A program made the position numbers and the translations under genes. The notes beneath the pieces were generated by a model, which did not search any database, was not told the origin of the DNA, and saw only the letters and a list, made by a program, of their open reading frames with translations. From contig NC_090942.1 in the NCBI RefSeq assembly GCF_040807025.1, forward strand, positions 68,528,911-68,592,910: a stretch of DNA of 64,000 bases, in the 5' to 3' direction. Positions 1-31,611 of the stretch are shown here, in pieces. The stretch's first letter is position 1. Every line of letters begins with the position of its first letter. This DNA is from Struthio camelus. Its lineage: Eukaryota; Chordata; Aves; Struthioniformes; Struthionidae.

Positions 1-377
1 GTTTTTTTAATGAAGGCAGGTTTGAAGAACGGGGACTTAAGGCTACCAAGAAAGAACAGCGCAAGTTGGTAACAGCTGCCACGGCTGTGTTCCTCGGCGG
101 AAGGACGGGGCAGCTCGCGGAGGCCGCGGCCGGCTGGCACCGCGCACGCGCCACGGAAGGGCGCGGCCCCGAGCACGAGCGCCGCGCGCGAGCGGCCGCC
201 AACGCCACCGGCGCCGGCGACTCCCACACTCGCCGCGGCCCCGCCCCGCCCCTGTCGCCGGGGAGGCGCCAGCTCTCCGCGCCGCAGCTGACGTCGCGGC
301 GGCGTCACAGCGGGAGGGGCGGGGCTTCTCGGGCGCTCTGTTCGAAGCGGGGCCTTGTGGCGGCGGTGGCGCGCGAG
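1..377. other. Sequence upstream of the DDX11 start
   Basis: The first 60 bases are ordinary composition and then pass sharply into the CpG island. One frame stays open from base 3 to 485, but its protein is low-complexity Ala/Gly/Arg and matches nothing I know. Open GC-rich frames are expected in CpG islands. The transcription start and 5' UTR of DDX11 presumably lie between about 200 and 377. No gene on the opposite strand was recognised. Confidence 0.5.
312..333 (+). promoter_or_regulatory. G-quadruplex motif in the DDX11 promoter
   Basis: Four G-runs (312-314, 316-319, 321-324, 331-333) with loops of 1, 1 and 6 bases fit the canonical G3+N1-7 pattern. It overlaps the GC box just upstream of the start codon. 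Confidence 0.6.
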
Positions 378-19877
<19,500 letters not shown>

Positions 19878-20146
19878 TGGAGACCAGAGAACTGGTTTGT
19901 AGGTCAACTCTGTGAGCTACTGCTTCTGAAGAACAGCTGGTTGCTGCTTTTCTGTACCAAAGACTTTGTGAGGCTCTTCGTCTGCCTCCTTTGTGGACGG
20001 TTTCTCTTCAGTATCTGAGCACTGTCATGGTGAGACCTGCACCTTCAGCACCATAACCAGGAAGGAAACCGATTGTAGCCCTGACACTGGTGAAGGCAAT
20101 ATCAGGCTCTGATTTGTTGATAGCTGTTCAAGTTTTATTTAAATTG

Positions 20147-20152
20147 ATTAAA
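20147..20152 (+). promoter_or_regulatory. DDX11: Candidate DDX11 poly(A) signal (ATTAAA)
   Basis: ATTAAA, the commonest variant hexamer, lies 270 bases after the DDX11 stop in an AT-rich stretch. I see no AATAAA on this strand before about 21000. Assignment is by position only. Confidence 0.45.
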
Positions 20153-21467
20153 TATTTTCAACCCAGACACTTATCTGGGGGGCACCATAATTATTTTGAC
20201 TGAACACATCTCCTTTTTTTCCCTTCAACTAGCAGGCCATTAGCTTGTGTCGCTTTGGATTACACAGTGCAACTAGTGAGACGCAGGCTAGCTGAAGGTG
20301 CCCTTCGCCCTAGCTTGCTTCAAGCAGTCGATAAATTCAGGGCCTGGCTCATTCTTTCAAGGGGAGTAAGGATAGGGTCAAAATGCCACTGCAGCACTTC
20401 TCTGATCATGCATAATCATAGGATTATGATCTTTCATCTCTTTCTTACTGCACCGATTTTTGAGTTAGAAAGTAACTTGCTGTATAAAATGGTGAAATGC
20501 TTTTTTAGTGCAACTGCCCTGAGGTTCTTTCCTAAGTCATGGGTCAGTGGTAGAGGGAAACGACAGCAAACAAGGCTGCTTGCTGCTCTGCCATCCCATG
20601 GCCATGCCCAGCTCTTTTCTGTCATCAAGAACAATCCTGTTCACAGGAACTGCTTTGCCTTCTTGCCAGTTTCAGCAGCTGGATGCTACCTCTTCAGGCT
20701 CTTCACAGTGAAATCAGTACTTATAATTAGACACAGAACTGTGACTCCCTGCATCTACAGAGTGTTTAGCTCTCTGTATGTTAATTAGCCCCACAGGGGG
20801 GAAAAAAAAACAGTGCTTCTGCCTCTTCTGCACCTTCAATGGGCACTGAGCCCTCCCCCCACCCCGCACGTCTGCCAAAAGCACCGCCTTAGCCCCACTG
20901 AAAGCAGCAGCTGGAGCGATGGGTGCCTGCTTGTAACAGCCAATGACTTCCAGTGCTTTAGCATATGGTGCTGGTTTCAAAGCCTCACCCCAGCCTGAGA
21001 TGAGAATGGACAGCTGGGGCCTCCCTTAAGACACTCTTAATTGAGCATGCTTCTCTTCTACCAGAGTGAAGGCTACAAGGACCGGCTTCCTTGCGTTTAT
21101 TGCAATTTTTTTCAGAAACCAACCAGCAGAGAACTGCCATAAGCCAAGTACGAAGACTCTTAAGGGCTGGGGCACCAGTAATTAGATCCCCCCCCAAATG
21201 AAGGAGCAGAAAGACATACATGCATACACTGTTCATCATCCAGCTTATCTTAAAAGAATTCACACTCAGCAACAACCAAGCAAACAAGAGCTTCAACAAG
21301 CAAACAGCATGGAGAGGGATGAGGCAAAGGCTGTTTGCCTGCAAGAGATGCTCTTGCAGTAATCACCCATCACATTAGGAAAGACTGAAGGCCTCTCAAA
21401 TCAGGAGAGATGCTAGTTCTGATCCTCTGAGCACAAGCCACCTCACTGCCCTCCAGCTAAGGCAGGA

Positions 21468-21473
21468 TTTATT
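21468..21473 (-). promoter_or_regulatory. WASHC1: Candidate WASHC1 poly(A) signal (AATAAA)
   Basis: TTTATT on the + strand reads AATAAA on the - strand, 268 bases past the WASHC1 stop. A second copy at 21096-21101 could serve as a distal site. Confidence 0.5.
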
Positions 21474-21741
21474 GAGCCAGTGTGAGCAGCAGCAGCATTT
21501 GAGATGGAATGCTGGGGGTGGGGAAGAGCAAACAGAGCAGAAGTAACGCTCCTTGATAACTGCATTCAGCAGTGGTTAGCTCCTGCTGCTCGAGGTCATC
21601 TTTAAGAAGAAATAACAGGGTCCCTCTGCCATGTCAGTGCCCACTCTCCAGGGAATATTTCCATGGGCCAGTCTGTCTCAGAGGTGCTTAGTTCAAGAGT
21701 CATGGGACTCATGCTGATGGATTACGCACAACTGATACCAT

Positions 21742-21893
21742 CTATGACTCCCAGTCATCCTCATCTTCCTCACCCGGGGGCTGCTGTGGGGGTGGAAGGG
21801 GTGGTATTGAGTCTGACATACGAGCAAAGGCACCAGCAGGACTTCCAGGAGCATCGGGATTTCCTGAGGCTCCTGGCCCTTTCCCTGAAATAC
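21742..21893 (-). CDS. WASHC1: WASHC1 last coding exon: central and acidic tail
   Basis: Encodes [40 protein letters not shown] and [10 protein letters not shown], then the stop. The terminal acidic run with a tryptophan (W474) is the Arp2/3-binding signature of nucleation-promoting factors. The human tail ends EEDEDDWES. Confidence 0.98.
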
Positions 21894-24800
21894 CTAGGAG
21901 GGAGGAGAAAAGCAAGAGTGAGTGACACCTGGGGACTGGAGAACAAGGCAGCTCAGCAAGAGGGAGGGGGAAAAACATGCCTCATACAACTGCTGCCTCA
22001 GCACCCAGGTGACCCAGACACAGCACTGTGGACAACCTTAAATGACATCACATCACTGCACACGAGCTCACTGAACTAAAGCTCCATCTGCGCAAGTCTG
22101 TGCCCCCACCCCCCCATCCTGTGTCAGGCACCGAGGCGCAGCACTGGTCCTGGATACACCAGGTACCTACCTAGGGCTTCATCTGTGACTCAGGTGCCCT
22201 GTTGGACAAGGGACCTGGCCCCCACAACTGATCAGTTCAAAAGGATGCCACTGTCCCTCCCTCACCTTGCAGGGCTCACTCACGGGCAGCTTTTACAGCC
22301 CAGTATCTGCCTCGGGTGTACAAACTCTCTCTCTAGTGTCGCCAGCCTGATTTGACTTGGAGATTGAGCTGATGTCCCTCTGTACAAAGACACTCCCAGC
22401 CTCCATGGGGCACACTAGCCTGGGTAAGTGTCTGTTCCTAGTTCTAGGGCTGCAGCTGACACCCAGGTGAAGGTGCCAGAAGGGCTCTTCTACCTCTCTG
22501 CCAGAGGGAAGGGGCAGCCCACCCTGCAGAACAGTACCTTTGCGCCTCAGCACCAGTTTGTTGAAGAGGTCTGACATCAAGTCTCCACCTTGTCCCGTAG
22601 CTCTCACTGAAACAAAGTAAAATACTATGAATCAGACCAGAAGGGAAAGTGCGTTTGAACCCAGAACTAAGGGGAAAGTGTTCTGCAGTATTGCTTTCAG
22701 ATTAAAGAAAAAACTGTATCCTCCTATTTAACCTCTCCTCCCACTACAGCTCAGTTTCATGTTGGGAAACACCAGGCACTGCAGCATCCTCTAGGGAAAG
22801 CCAAGTGTCGGATTTGTCCAGGAGTAGGAAAGGGCTGGGCACTGTTACTCTCATTCTGCCCCATCAGCTAAGTCAATAACCCTAACCAGCTCCCTAAATC
22901 AATGTACTCAAAGCAGCTCAGCACAGAGACCATCTTGGCCCAAGGCTTCCCCTCAAGCTCTCCTTTCAGTGTCTGTCTCCATGCAGCACATATGAAACTT
23001 CTAACCATTTGCTGAGGCAGGATGGGTTTCCATCAGGAACACTCAAGCCCTCCTCCAGACAGGAAATGCTTGAGACTTTACACCAACCTGTGAGGACAGA
23101 CAACAGCTCTGCTCTGCACAGCCAGGTGCTCTTGGCTCCTGGCTCGCCTCTCTCCCTCCAGACATACACCTCCCCAACCTGGGGGAGACAGCAAGGCAGA
23201 CTGTACAGAAGAGCCTTGGCACCTTGTTCTTGTTCCTTCTGCTTCTTCTTCTCCAGCTTCCTCTCCTTGACACTGCGGAGGTTGGCCTTCCCGATGCCAC
23301 CAGCCTGGCGAATGGACTCCAAGAGACTGGCACGCCCAGTAGAGGGGTTCACCACCTCCTTTGGGGCTCCTTGGACCAGAGCTGCAGGGACAGGAAAGAC
23401 AGGCATCAGCCCCAGGTCAGCACATGAGCTATGATGGGACCAGCCAAAACCCCATGGAAAGGGCTGTTCTAAAACCCTGCCAGCCTCTGCCCAGGCTCTG
23501 AGCAGAGCAGACACCTCTTCCAATGACAGGCCTGCAGCAGCCCTGCCAAGGCGGAACCAAAGGCCTGCAGTTCTCAGGCAGGGGTGAGCAACTTCCCCCT
23601 CCCCCCCCCCCCACCTGCAACTTCCTTCCTCTGTTGGAAGGCTGAAAAGCCACAGAAGAAGAGAATCCAGGGAGCGGGCTGAAGCCCAGGGAGTTGGGTT
23701 AGATTCTGGCAGTGAAGCTGTGGAGATGCCCAGCCCTTACCTGCAGGCACTGCCTTGCTGTTCTCCTCACTCGCTGGCTGGGCTGGTTCAGAAGGCGCTG
23801 TGGGCTGGGGCAGGGGTGGTGGAGGAGGCACAGTAGTTGGCATAACAGGAGGCGGTGGGGGAGGCGGCGGTGGGGGAGGCGGCAATAGCCCAGCATCTTG
23901 AAGGTCTGAAAGATGAAAGAAATTGCATATGAAAAGTCCCAGAGACATTGTGCCGAGAGCTTGAGCTCAGAGCTCCACGGTTCTCAGCAGCAATAGATAA
24001 CAATCCTCAGCACTTGAAACATGCAGCAGAGCACTCCCTCCCTGGCAGCATCTCTTACAGCAGGCAGAGCCAAGGCAAGGCTTGCAATCTGTCCTCCCCA
24101 GCTGTGTCCCACTGGGCCTGTCCAGCTCGCCCTGCATTACTAGGCTGCCATGAGGCAAGTCCCCATACGCTGCTCTCCTTCCTCCCTAGTGCAGCAGTTG
24201 CTCAAAGTAAGGGGCTGGGAGCCTGGTTGCCACTTGAGTAGGTTGTGGCTCTGACTCAGGCCCAAGCGCAAGACACCAGAGGTATTTGCAGTATCTGTCT
24301 TGAAACAAACAGGGGCTTTCTGCCCTGCCCCAATCTTATCCTAGTGATCCCTCTTTCCTCCTTCACTGGGCCCTGGGAACATGGACTGAAAATACCTGGT
24401 TGCAAAGGCTCCACTGACTCGGTGTTGAAGGTGGGCAACTCTGGAATAGCACTGCTTGGGGCAGACGGTGCAATGCCAGGTCCCAGATCAGCGCTGTACA
24501 TGAGATCTGCAGCAATGCCAGGCAGGTCTGGCAGGTAGGATGGCACATCAATCTCAGGCACCTGGCCCAAATCTGGCACATAGAAGTAGTTTTCAGCTAC
24601 CTAAAGGAGATCCAAAGTAAAAAGATAAGGTGGTGACTAGGCACCCGCTTTCCCTTGCGGCAAGCAGGGGTAGTGCAGGGAACAGCCTGGGCGGCAGTCA
24701 GAGCTGGGCGTGTGTGCCCTGGTACAGTGGCTGCTCCTCAGCTGGCCCTGCCAGTCTGTGCTCTTGTCCTGGGACAGATTCCCATGCCCTGAGGTTACCC

Positions 24801-27800
24801 CCTGCAGAACGAGCTAGGCAAAGGCAGGCTGCAGGAGGAGAGAGGTGCAGGTCTCTTCCTGGTTTCCTGCAAGTAAACTTTACTCTCTCCTCCCCAGAGG
24901 TTTCACCCACAACTTTCGCAGCCTACAAAGGCCAGTCTCTTCTCTTCTGCAAGAGAACAGTGCCTGGACAGTCTGTGAGATAAAGATGCAGGAGAAGCAA
25001 AATAGTCACAAAGGTCTTGTGTTTAATATGCAGGCAAAATAGTACCAAAGGTGAACTGTGAATAAAGGGTTTTGTTGGTTATACACACTGCTCTCTCCTC
25101 CAGTCCAACACACAGGACGAGTGGTTCCTAGGCTCCCTCTTCCTGCCCCAGACCACACAGTCAGCCATGCAACAGCAAAGCGCAGAAGCTCAGTACTCGG
25201 GGTGTGGCCACTACCAGGTGTCAGAAACAAGGTTTGTCACCCGCTGGGGCAGCCAGGTTGGTGCATTGCATGCCCCATGTCTACACCAAGCACAAACCCC
25301 TTTGCTCAGGCTGGCTGGCCCTTCTGGTGGCATCAGCAAGTGCCCTCTTCGAGTCACAGGCCTCCTTGTGTGTGCTGTAGCGCCTCACCCTCACACTACT
25401 CATGAGGATCAGGAGTAAGCACAAGGGAGATGATCAAGTGACAGAGCTGCCAATCTCCTCTGTAGCCCTGAGGTCTAGCAGCACAACACATTGACATATT
25501 ACTCTTCTCATGTTGGCCCGCAAAGGCTTGAGTGGAGAGAAACAGCTCTCAAGTTTCAGGGCTTTGTCACATCCACCAGGCCCAAACCAGGACTTTAAGC
25601 ACAGAAACTGAGGCGTGATTCCTCTGGCAAGCAAAAATACCCTACAGCCCTATGACGGGTGATTCCCCTATCTGTTCTCTGCACTACCTACCCTCCTCTC
25701 CCCTCAGAGTTGAGCAGAATCCCTCCCCTGCTCCCCACAGCTGCATCTCACCTGCCGGTCCAGCTGTCCCCTTTTGGTGATGGAGAGAGGAGCATCAAAG
25801 AGTTTCTCTTCTGTCTCTGTTTCCAGAGCTACATGGGTCTTGGTCACTGCTCCAGCCAGAGGATCCAGGAAGACATACTTCTTGTACCTGGGGGCAGAAA
25901 GGAAGTGATGTACAGGGGCAAGGCTAGATAAGTGTAGTCAAGGCAGCCTTGGAGGTGAACAGCTCCCAGTTCATCCACGCAAGTGCAGCAGGGCTGTCCC
26001 TCACAGTATACACATTCTGGTCCCACTTTCCTGTTTCTCCCCTCTACAGCCAGGAGCTCACCACCTCCTCCACCCTGCCAGCTTAGCTTCCACACTCATC
26101 CTAAAGCAAAGCCCAGCTGCACAGCATTGTTTCCCGGCTCTACCCCCTTCCTCAGCCTGGCACAAGCCCATCCAACTGCCTGCACCAGGACACCAGTCTC
26201 TCCTGGTAACACGATGCTCAAGGGGCAGCAGCAAAAATGGGATAGGAGAGAAAACAGTGGCTCAGGAGAAGGAAGAGGAGGTTCAGTAGGTGAAAGCTCA
26301 AAGAGGGTGAACATAAAGAAGCTCTTCAGTATGGGCAGGAGAAGGAACAGTGAGGCAAAGCCCCACGGGAAGGGGATTCGCAATTGAGGCAGTGGAGACA
26401 TTAAAGCAGTGACAGTGGGAAAGTGCCCCTGGGAGTAAGCAATCAGGAGCGGGTGCAGTACATAAGGCCAAGAAGGGCAGGAGTAACAGCAGCTCTCTAG
26501 GCTAGAGAAAAATTATAGGGGGATGACAGGAAAAACTGAGAAAGGAAGTCATAGACAGGAAGGACAAAGTTGAGTTGATAAGCAGGGTGAGCAGAGATCA
26601 TATGCAGACAAAACTCCTTCCACTGCAGTGGTGGCGGGGAAAAGAAAGGGTTGCTAGCCAGAAGCCAGTGGAGAGGTACCAAATCCTGTCCTGGGAGCCT
26701 GCTATGCAAGGCCCCCAGGAAGGCAAGCAGCTCCTGCTGTCCTTGGGGTGGACAGAGCTCCTCCGAGCCTGTGCAAGGGTGGGTGAACAGCCTGGCACTG
26801 CTCCAGCTCTCACAGGTTCTCCGTAGTGTTGAAGAGCAGCAGGGAGCTGAGGGAGCTGATGTTCCTGGGGAGGCTGCCGAGACCTTCTTCTGCATCATCC
26901 TCCTGGTGAATTTTGGTGCTCACACAGACGGGGAAGTACTTGAGCTTCTCCTGCAAGAAAACAGGTAACAGGTGGCAAGACACTAACAAAGCAGAGCAGC
27001 TGTGACAGCTCTCCCCAGCCACCACAATCCATGCTGGTGGATCCACTGCATGGTCAGGAATGCTACTGCTCCCCCTCCCACTTTGAGCAAGGAACCACAC
27101 GGACAGCATCACTGTCCCACAGTCATGCCAGATCTCAGAAGTTCATACTCATGGCGTGTGCTTTTCAGTGCCATGGCTGGGTCATCTTGAACAGCTGCTT
27201 CTGTGGCAAGGATCTGCCAAAATGAAACAACCAAGGAGGCTCTATAGCCAGAGACAGGGATCAGGCGTCTCAGTCTACAAAGCTGTTTGCTACAGCGTCT
27301 CCAAGTGGGATATTCTAGAGCATCTGCACACAGGCAAGGCTCCCCCAAACACCTATACTGCCTCCCCTCTGCTGCCTTCAGCTGAGAAGACACATGATCC
27401 CACCTGTGGGGTATGCAGGAAAGGTGAAGGAAAAAAGAGGTTAGGACACAGCAGTGCCTGCACTAGGCAAGAGATCAGGCAAAAGAGCGTGCAGGGTAGA
27501 ATGTGGGCCAGATGGTTTTGCAAAGCCTGAGGGATTTGCAGGAGTTTTCAACTCTAATGAACTGAAATCTCTTCTCTCTCAGTTCTAAAACTTCATGCAT
27601 AATATATAGAACTCCCTTTAGAAAAGGGCTTATTACATCTGAACTGCTTGACTTTTACAGAGCACAGGAATTGCCACCCCATTTCAGACCATTCAGCTAG
27701 TGTGACAGCACCTGCTGCCAGATGCTCAGGGGCATGCTGTTCAGTGCCCACAACACATTTCACTCTATGCACCATACTAGAGGAAAGAGAGGAATTAGTT

Positions 27801-30800
27801 CCTGAACCCAGAGATAGTCAGTTCTTCACAGCCTAAGAAACCACGAACCTTCATCCCAGACCTCTTGCTACTCTTTTCCAATTCCTTCCCAATTCCTCTG
27901 TTCTTTCTACATAGAGAAATTAGGATAAGCAGCAGCCGTGCAGCTCCAAGGTGATTAACTCTCAGACCAGAAGACACCAGACCAGAGCACTAACCAAGGC
28001 AATTTGGCCATACTGTTACAGTTTTTTTTCTGTCACCAAAAGATGACCAAATAGGCCATTTCAAATACTGTCCACCACTTCCTACTGCCTCTCTACTTCC
28101 ACCATCTCTACTCTATCCCATTCTGAGTCCTCCTCCCTCTTTGCATTTGTATGGGTGAAGTGGAGACTGTGCTGCTGGTTCAGTTTTAACACTATTATTT
28201 CAGCAACATAAGCAGTTTCTGCTGACTAAAATTTCAGGCTTGAATTTGGTAGCCAGAAATCCTGGGAAATGGCTTAGTCACACCTTAGTTAATCCACTAA
28301 GGAGTCTGTATGGTGCTCTGAGCGTATGAAGTGCTATAAGAAGAGACCTGGGAGGTTTTGTTTTGGTTTTTTTTGTTTTTTTTTTTTTTTTAAAATAATG
28401 AGTTCCAACTTGTGAAAAATACACTCAAATTAACATCTTGAATTTTTGCAGCCACAGCAAATAGGCAAAAATATATAGATTGTTATTTAGAGACTGTAGA
28501 GGCAGTGATTCAGAAATAAAGGTTCTTTTGATCATTAATATTCATTTCCCAATGTTTAATTTTTAAAAGCTTGAGGGAGTACTGACACTTTTGCTAGAAC
28601 TGTTCACACACACTCAGCCCTAGAGCCGTTTTTTTTTTTTCCTTTTTAATTCTCTCCTTGCGGATTTCGATTAGTACTGGAAGACTGCATGTCACTTTAA
28701 GGGTGGAGTGAGACACCAGCCATTACCTACATTTACTTATAAGACTAATTTAAGCCAGCTATAAAAGCACTAAGCATAAGTATTATTTGAACGTGAGGTT
28801 CTTATAATCCTTTTCATATAAATGCTACCAAAGTGCTAGCTTTACTCAAATATCTACTTCGATTTCGGAAATTCAGAATGGCTATGTGCCATCAATATTG
28901 TGCAACTTGAGTTCCACAAGTTAACATGTCATTTAGAAAGGAGTTTTCTTCTAGTGACATTAAAGGCCTTAAGCCAAGGGTTCAGCAACCTCAATATACT
29001 GAGGTCATGGGGGGTGCCCAAATGCTCAACACCTGACAGAATTGGTGATTCAACAACTGGCAGGATCACACCCCTAAATATGCTGCTTTTCCAGACTTCT
29101 TTTTCCCCATAAGAGCCAAAGATTAAAAAAGTATAAAGTCACCTTGGTTCTTAAGTTTAGTTAAACATCCACTCTTGCAAAGGGAGCTTGGGTGATGCAT
29201 CGGTAACCCCATTCCTTCTTATGCTAACAGAGGGCCAAGGCTTGCAAGACAAGCGCTTGAGGATTAGGAGTGCCAGAAAGCTGGTTCAGCTTCCCCATAC
29301 CCATCATGAAAGCTGAAGGAGGCAGAATTCACAAGGACACGTTAAGTTACTAATGTTTCAGAAGACTATCAAGATTAGTGGTAGATTGCAAGTTTTGCTT
29401 GGACCTCTTCCAAACCCCAAAGAGGCCACGTCTCCCACACCCCAGTGCAAAGCCCCCTACATCTCCCAGCCTCTGGAGGGGCAGCTGCAGCACTTGGAAA
29501 CAGCTCCCACCAGCAAAGGCAATGATGTCCAGCATCTGAAAAGCCCAACAGAATTACAGCTGACTCACAGTTTAGTATAGCCTCGCTTCTACCACAGCGA
29601 CACACAAAGCAAGGGAATTAGGCTTGCCATGAGGTCCCCATTTCTGGGATTCTTGCCCTTAGGCGCTTGTCTTACCAACCCAAACATTGTCCTTCTAACA
29701 GCTGAGTTTTCATTTGCTTGGGGTTTGGAGGAGAAAGGAAAATATCCTGGAAGGGAGCCATTTTAAAATAAAATCACAGCCCCACATACATTTCTAACTC
29801 TACCACTGTCCCTCCAGAGCACGAACCCTGAGCATCCAGCACAGGCACCACTTCTTTTAAATTGACACAAGTAGAGGTTGCTTTCCTGGTGGGACGTGTG
29901 TGTGCAAAGTTAGTAAAGGCCATTGTGACTGCTCCCAGCAAAGAAGCCTTCGTTAGAAGTGAAAACGGGCAGAGAGCCTCTGCTGAAAGCCCAGAATAAT
30001 TGAGGAGGGCATAAATGCAAACATTAGACTTCCCTCTGTCACATTTCGTTACTGCAAGGAGCATCAGGCTCCTTACTCAGCTATGGATAAGGAGAGCCTG
30101 TCCCCCCGGAACGTGATCAGTGCTTGGCCACACCAAGCCCCACTCAGCTCACCAGCTGCTGCTCACACAGGCCCTTCTATCATTCATAAGCTGACGGTCA
30201 CCTACTAGCACAGCAGCATCACTCTGCCCACACTCCCTTGCAGTTCCATGGAAGACTTGCAGAAGATGTGTTTGAGCTATGCAAGAGTAATAAGACTATT
30301 GCATGAGGTAGGGCGAGCAGGGAGAAGCCAAGGTCAGAGGCCCAAGAACACTCATTAACGCCAAGGGAGGATCCAGAGATCAGTCAACAGGAGAGGAAGA
30401 AACACAAGCATCCCATGGGGCCAGCAAAAATCCCTGTGGTGAAAGCAGCTTTAGTCATGAAGGGCAGGATATTGCAATGGTACAGAGATTGTAAGGGGTG
30501 GGAAAGAGGTGGCATTACAGACAGACAGGATGGGCTGTGGGGAAGAGTGTGCAGAGCATACAGGAGCCAGTAGACCAGTTGAACGCGAACACCTTTTGCT
30601 CTTTGGGGGACACTGCTTTTCACCAGCTGATCCTCTTTTCAAGCCCCTCATTGTGCAAGGGACTGTGCATCAGCACCTGCCCTTCAGCTCAGGGAGGGAC
30701 AGCACTTCCCTCACCCTCCTCCCAGGTACCTCTGCTACCCCCAGGCTCTCCAATGGGCAGGAGCCACCAGCCAGACAGCACAACTGAAGTGGGTCTCCTC

Positions 30801-31573
30801 TAGCTGGCCAGCAGTGGGTCCCATACAACCGTGCCCCAGGCTACCGCTGGGGCTTGAAAGAAATGCAAACTCCGCTCCAGTATGCTGGCTGTCTATCTGG
30901 CCAGCAACTCTACTTTCCTGGACTGGCTGAAATATTCATAACTACCTTACTGTAAAGAGGTCTCAACTCCATTAGAAACTCAGGAAAGTTTTGTGCAATA
31001 AATTATTCAGTAGCAGCTTTATTTTTGGACCAAGGCATACAAGGAAGGGAAGTTGTCCAGCTGATCCCTAACCTGTCACGAAGAGAACGTCTGCTACGCC
31101 CTGGCACTGTGCATATGCAACAGTTTTTGAACACAATGACTCTTCTTTCTGTTCTTCCAACCCTGGTAAGGGAGTGTTGACTCAAACTGGAAAATCCCTT
31201 GGTAGCAACTCTTGCAAAACTCACAATTTCTGAGATCTTCTTAAGAGGACTCTCTCTGCCACTCAGTCCACAGCCTAAAAGGGAACTTCAGCTCCTCCTT
31301 CAGCAACACCAGTTACAGACGTATGCGCTACGGGATCACCTAGAAGCCCCAACTGTGCTATGCACTGAGAGATTCAGGCCCTATCTGAAGGGCTTGCAAC
31401 CTACAACCGCTGAAGGCAAGGCATAGGACAAGCAAGGCAGAAACAGAAGATGTAAAATGACCTTCTTATATCCCCACACGTCACAAAACTTAGCTGGGAA
31501 TGTGCTAGGGACAAGATCCAAGTGTAATCCTTTCCTGGGACAGGAAAAATGCTCCAGTATCTCCTTTTCCCGC

Positions 31574-31611
<38 letters not shown>

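Larger units (their letters stand above)
19878..21741. other. Shared 3' flank between convergent DDX11 and WASHC1
   Basis: This 1.9 kb lies between the two stop codons and must hold both 3' UTRs. Candidate poly(A) signals are ATTAAA at 20147 (+) and AATAAA at 21468-21473 and 21096-21101 (-), so the cleaved transcripts probably do not overlap. I see no further gene. Confidence 0.8.
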
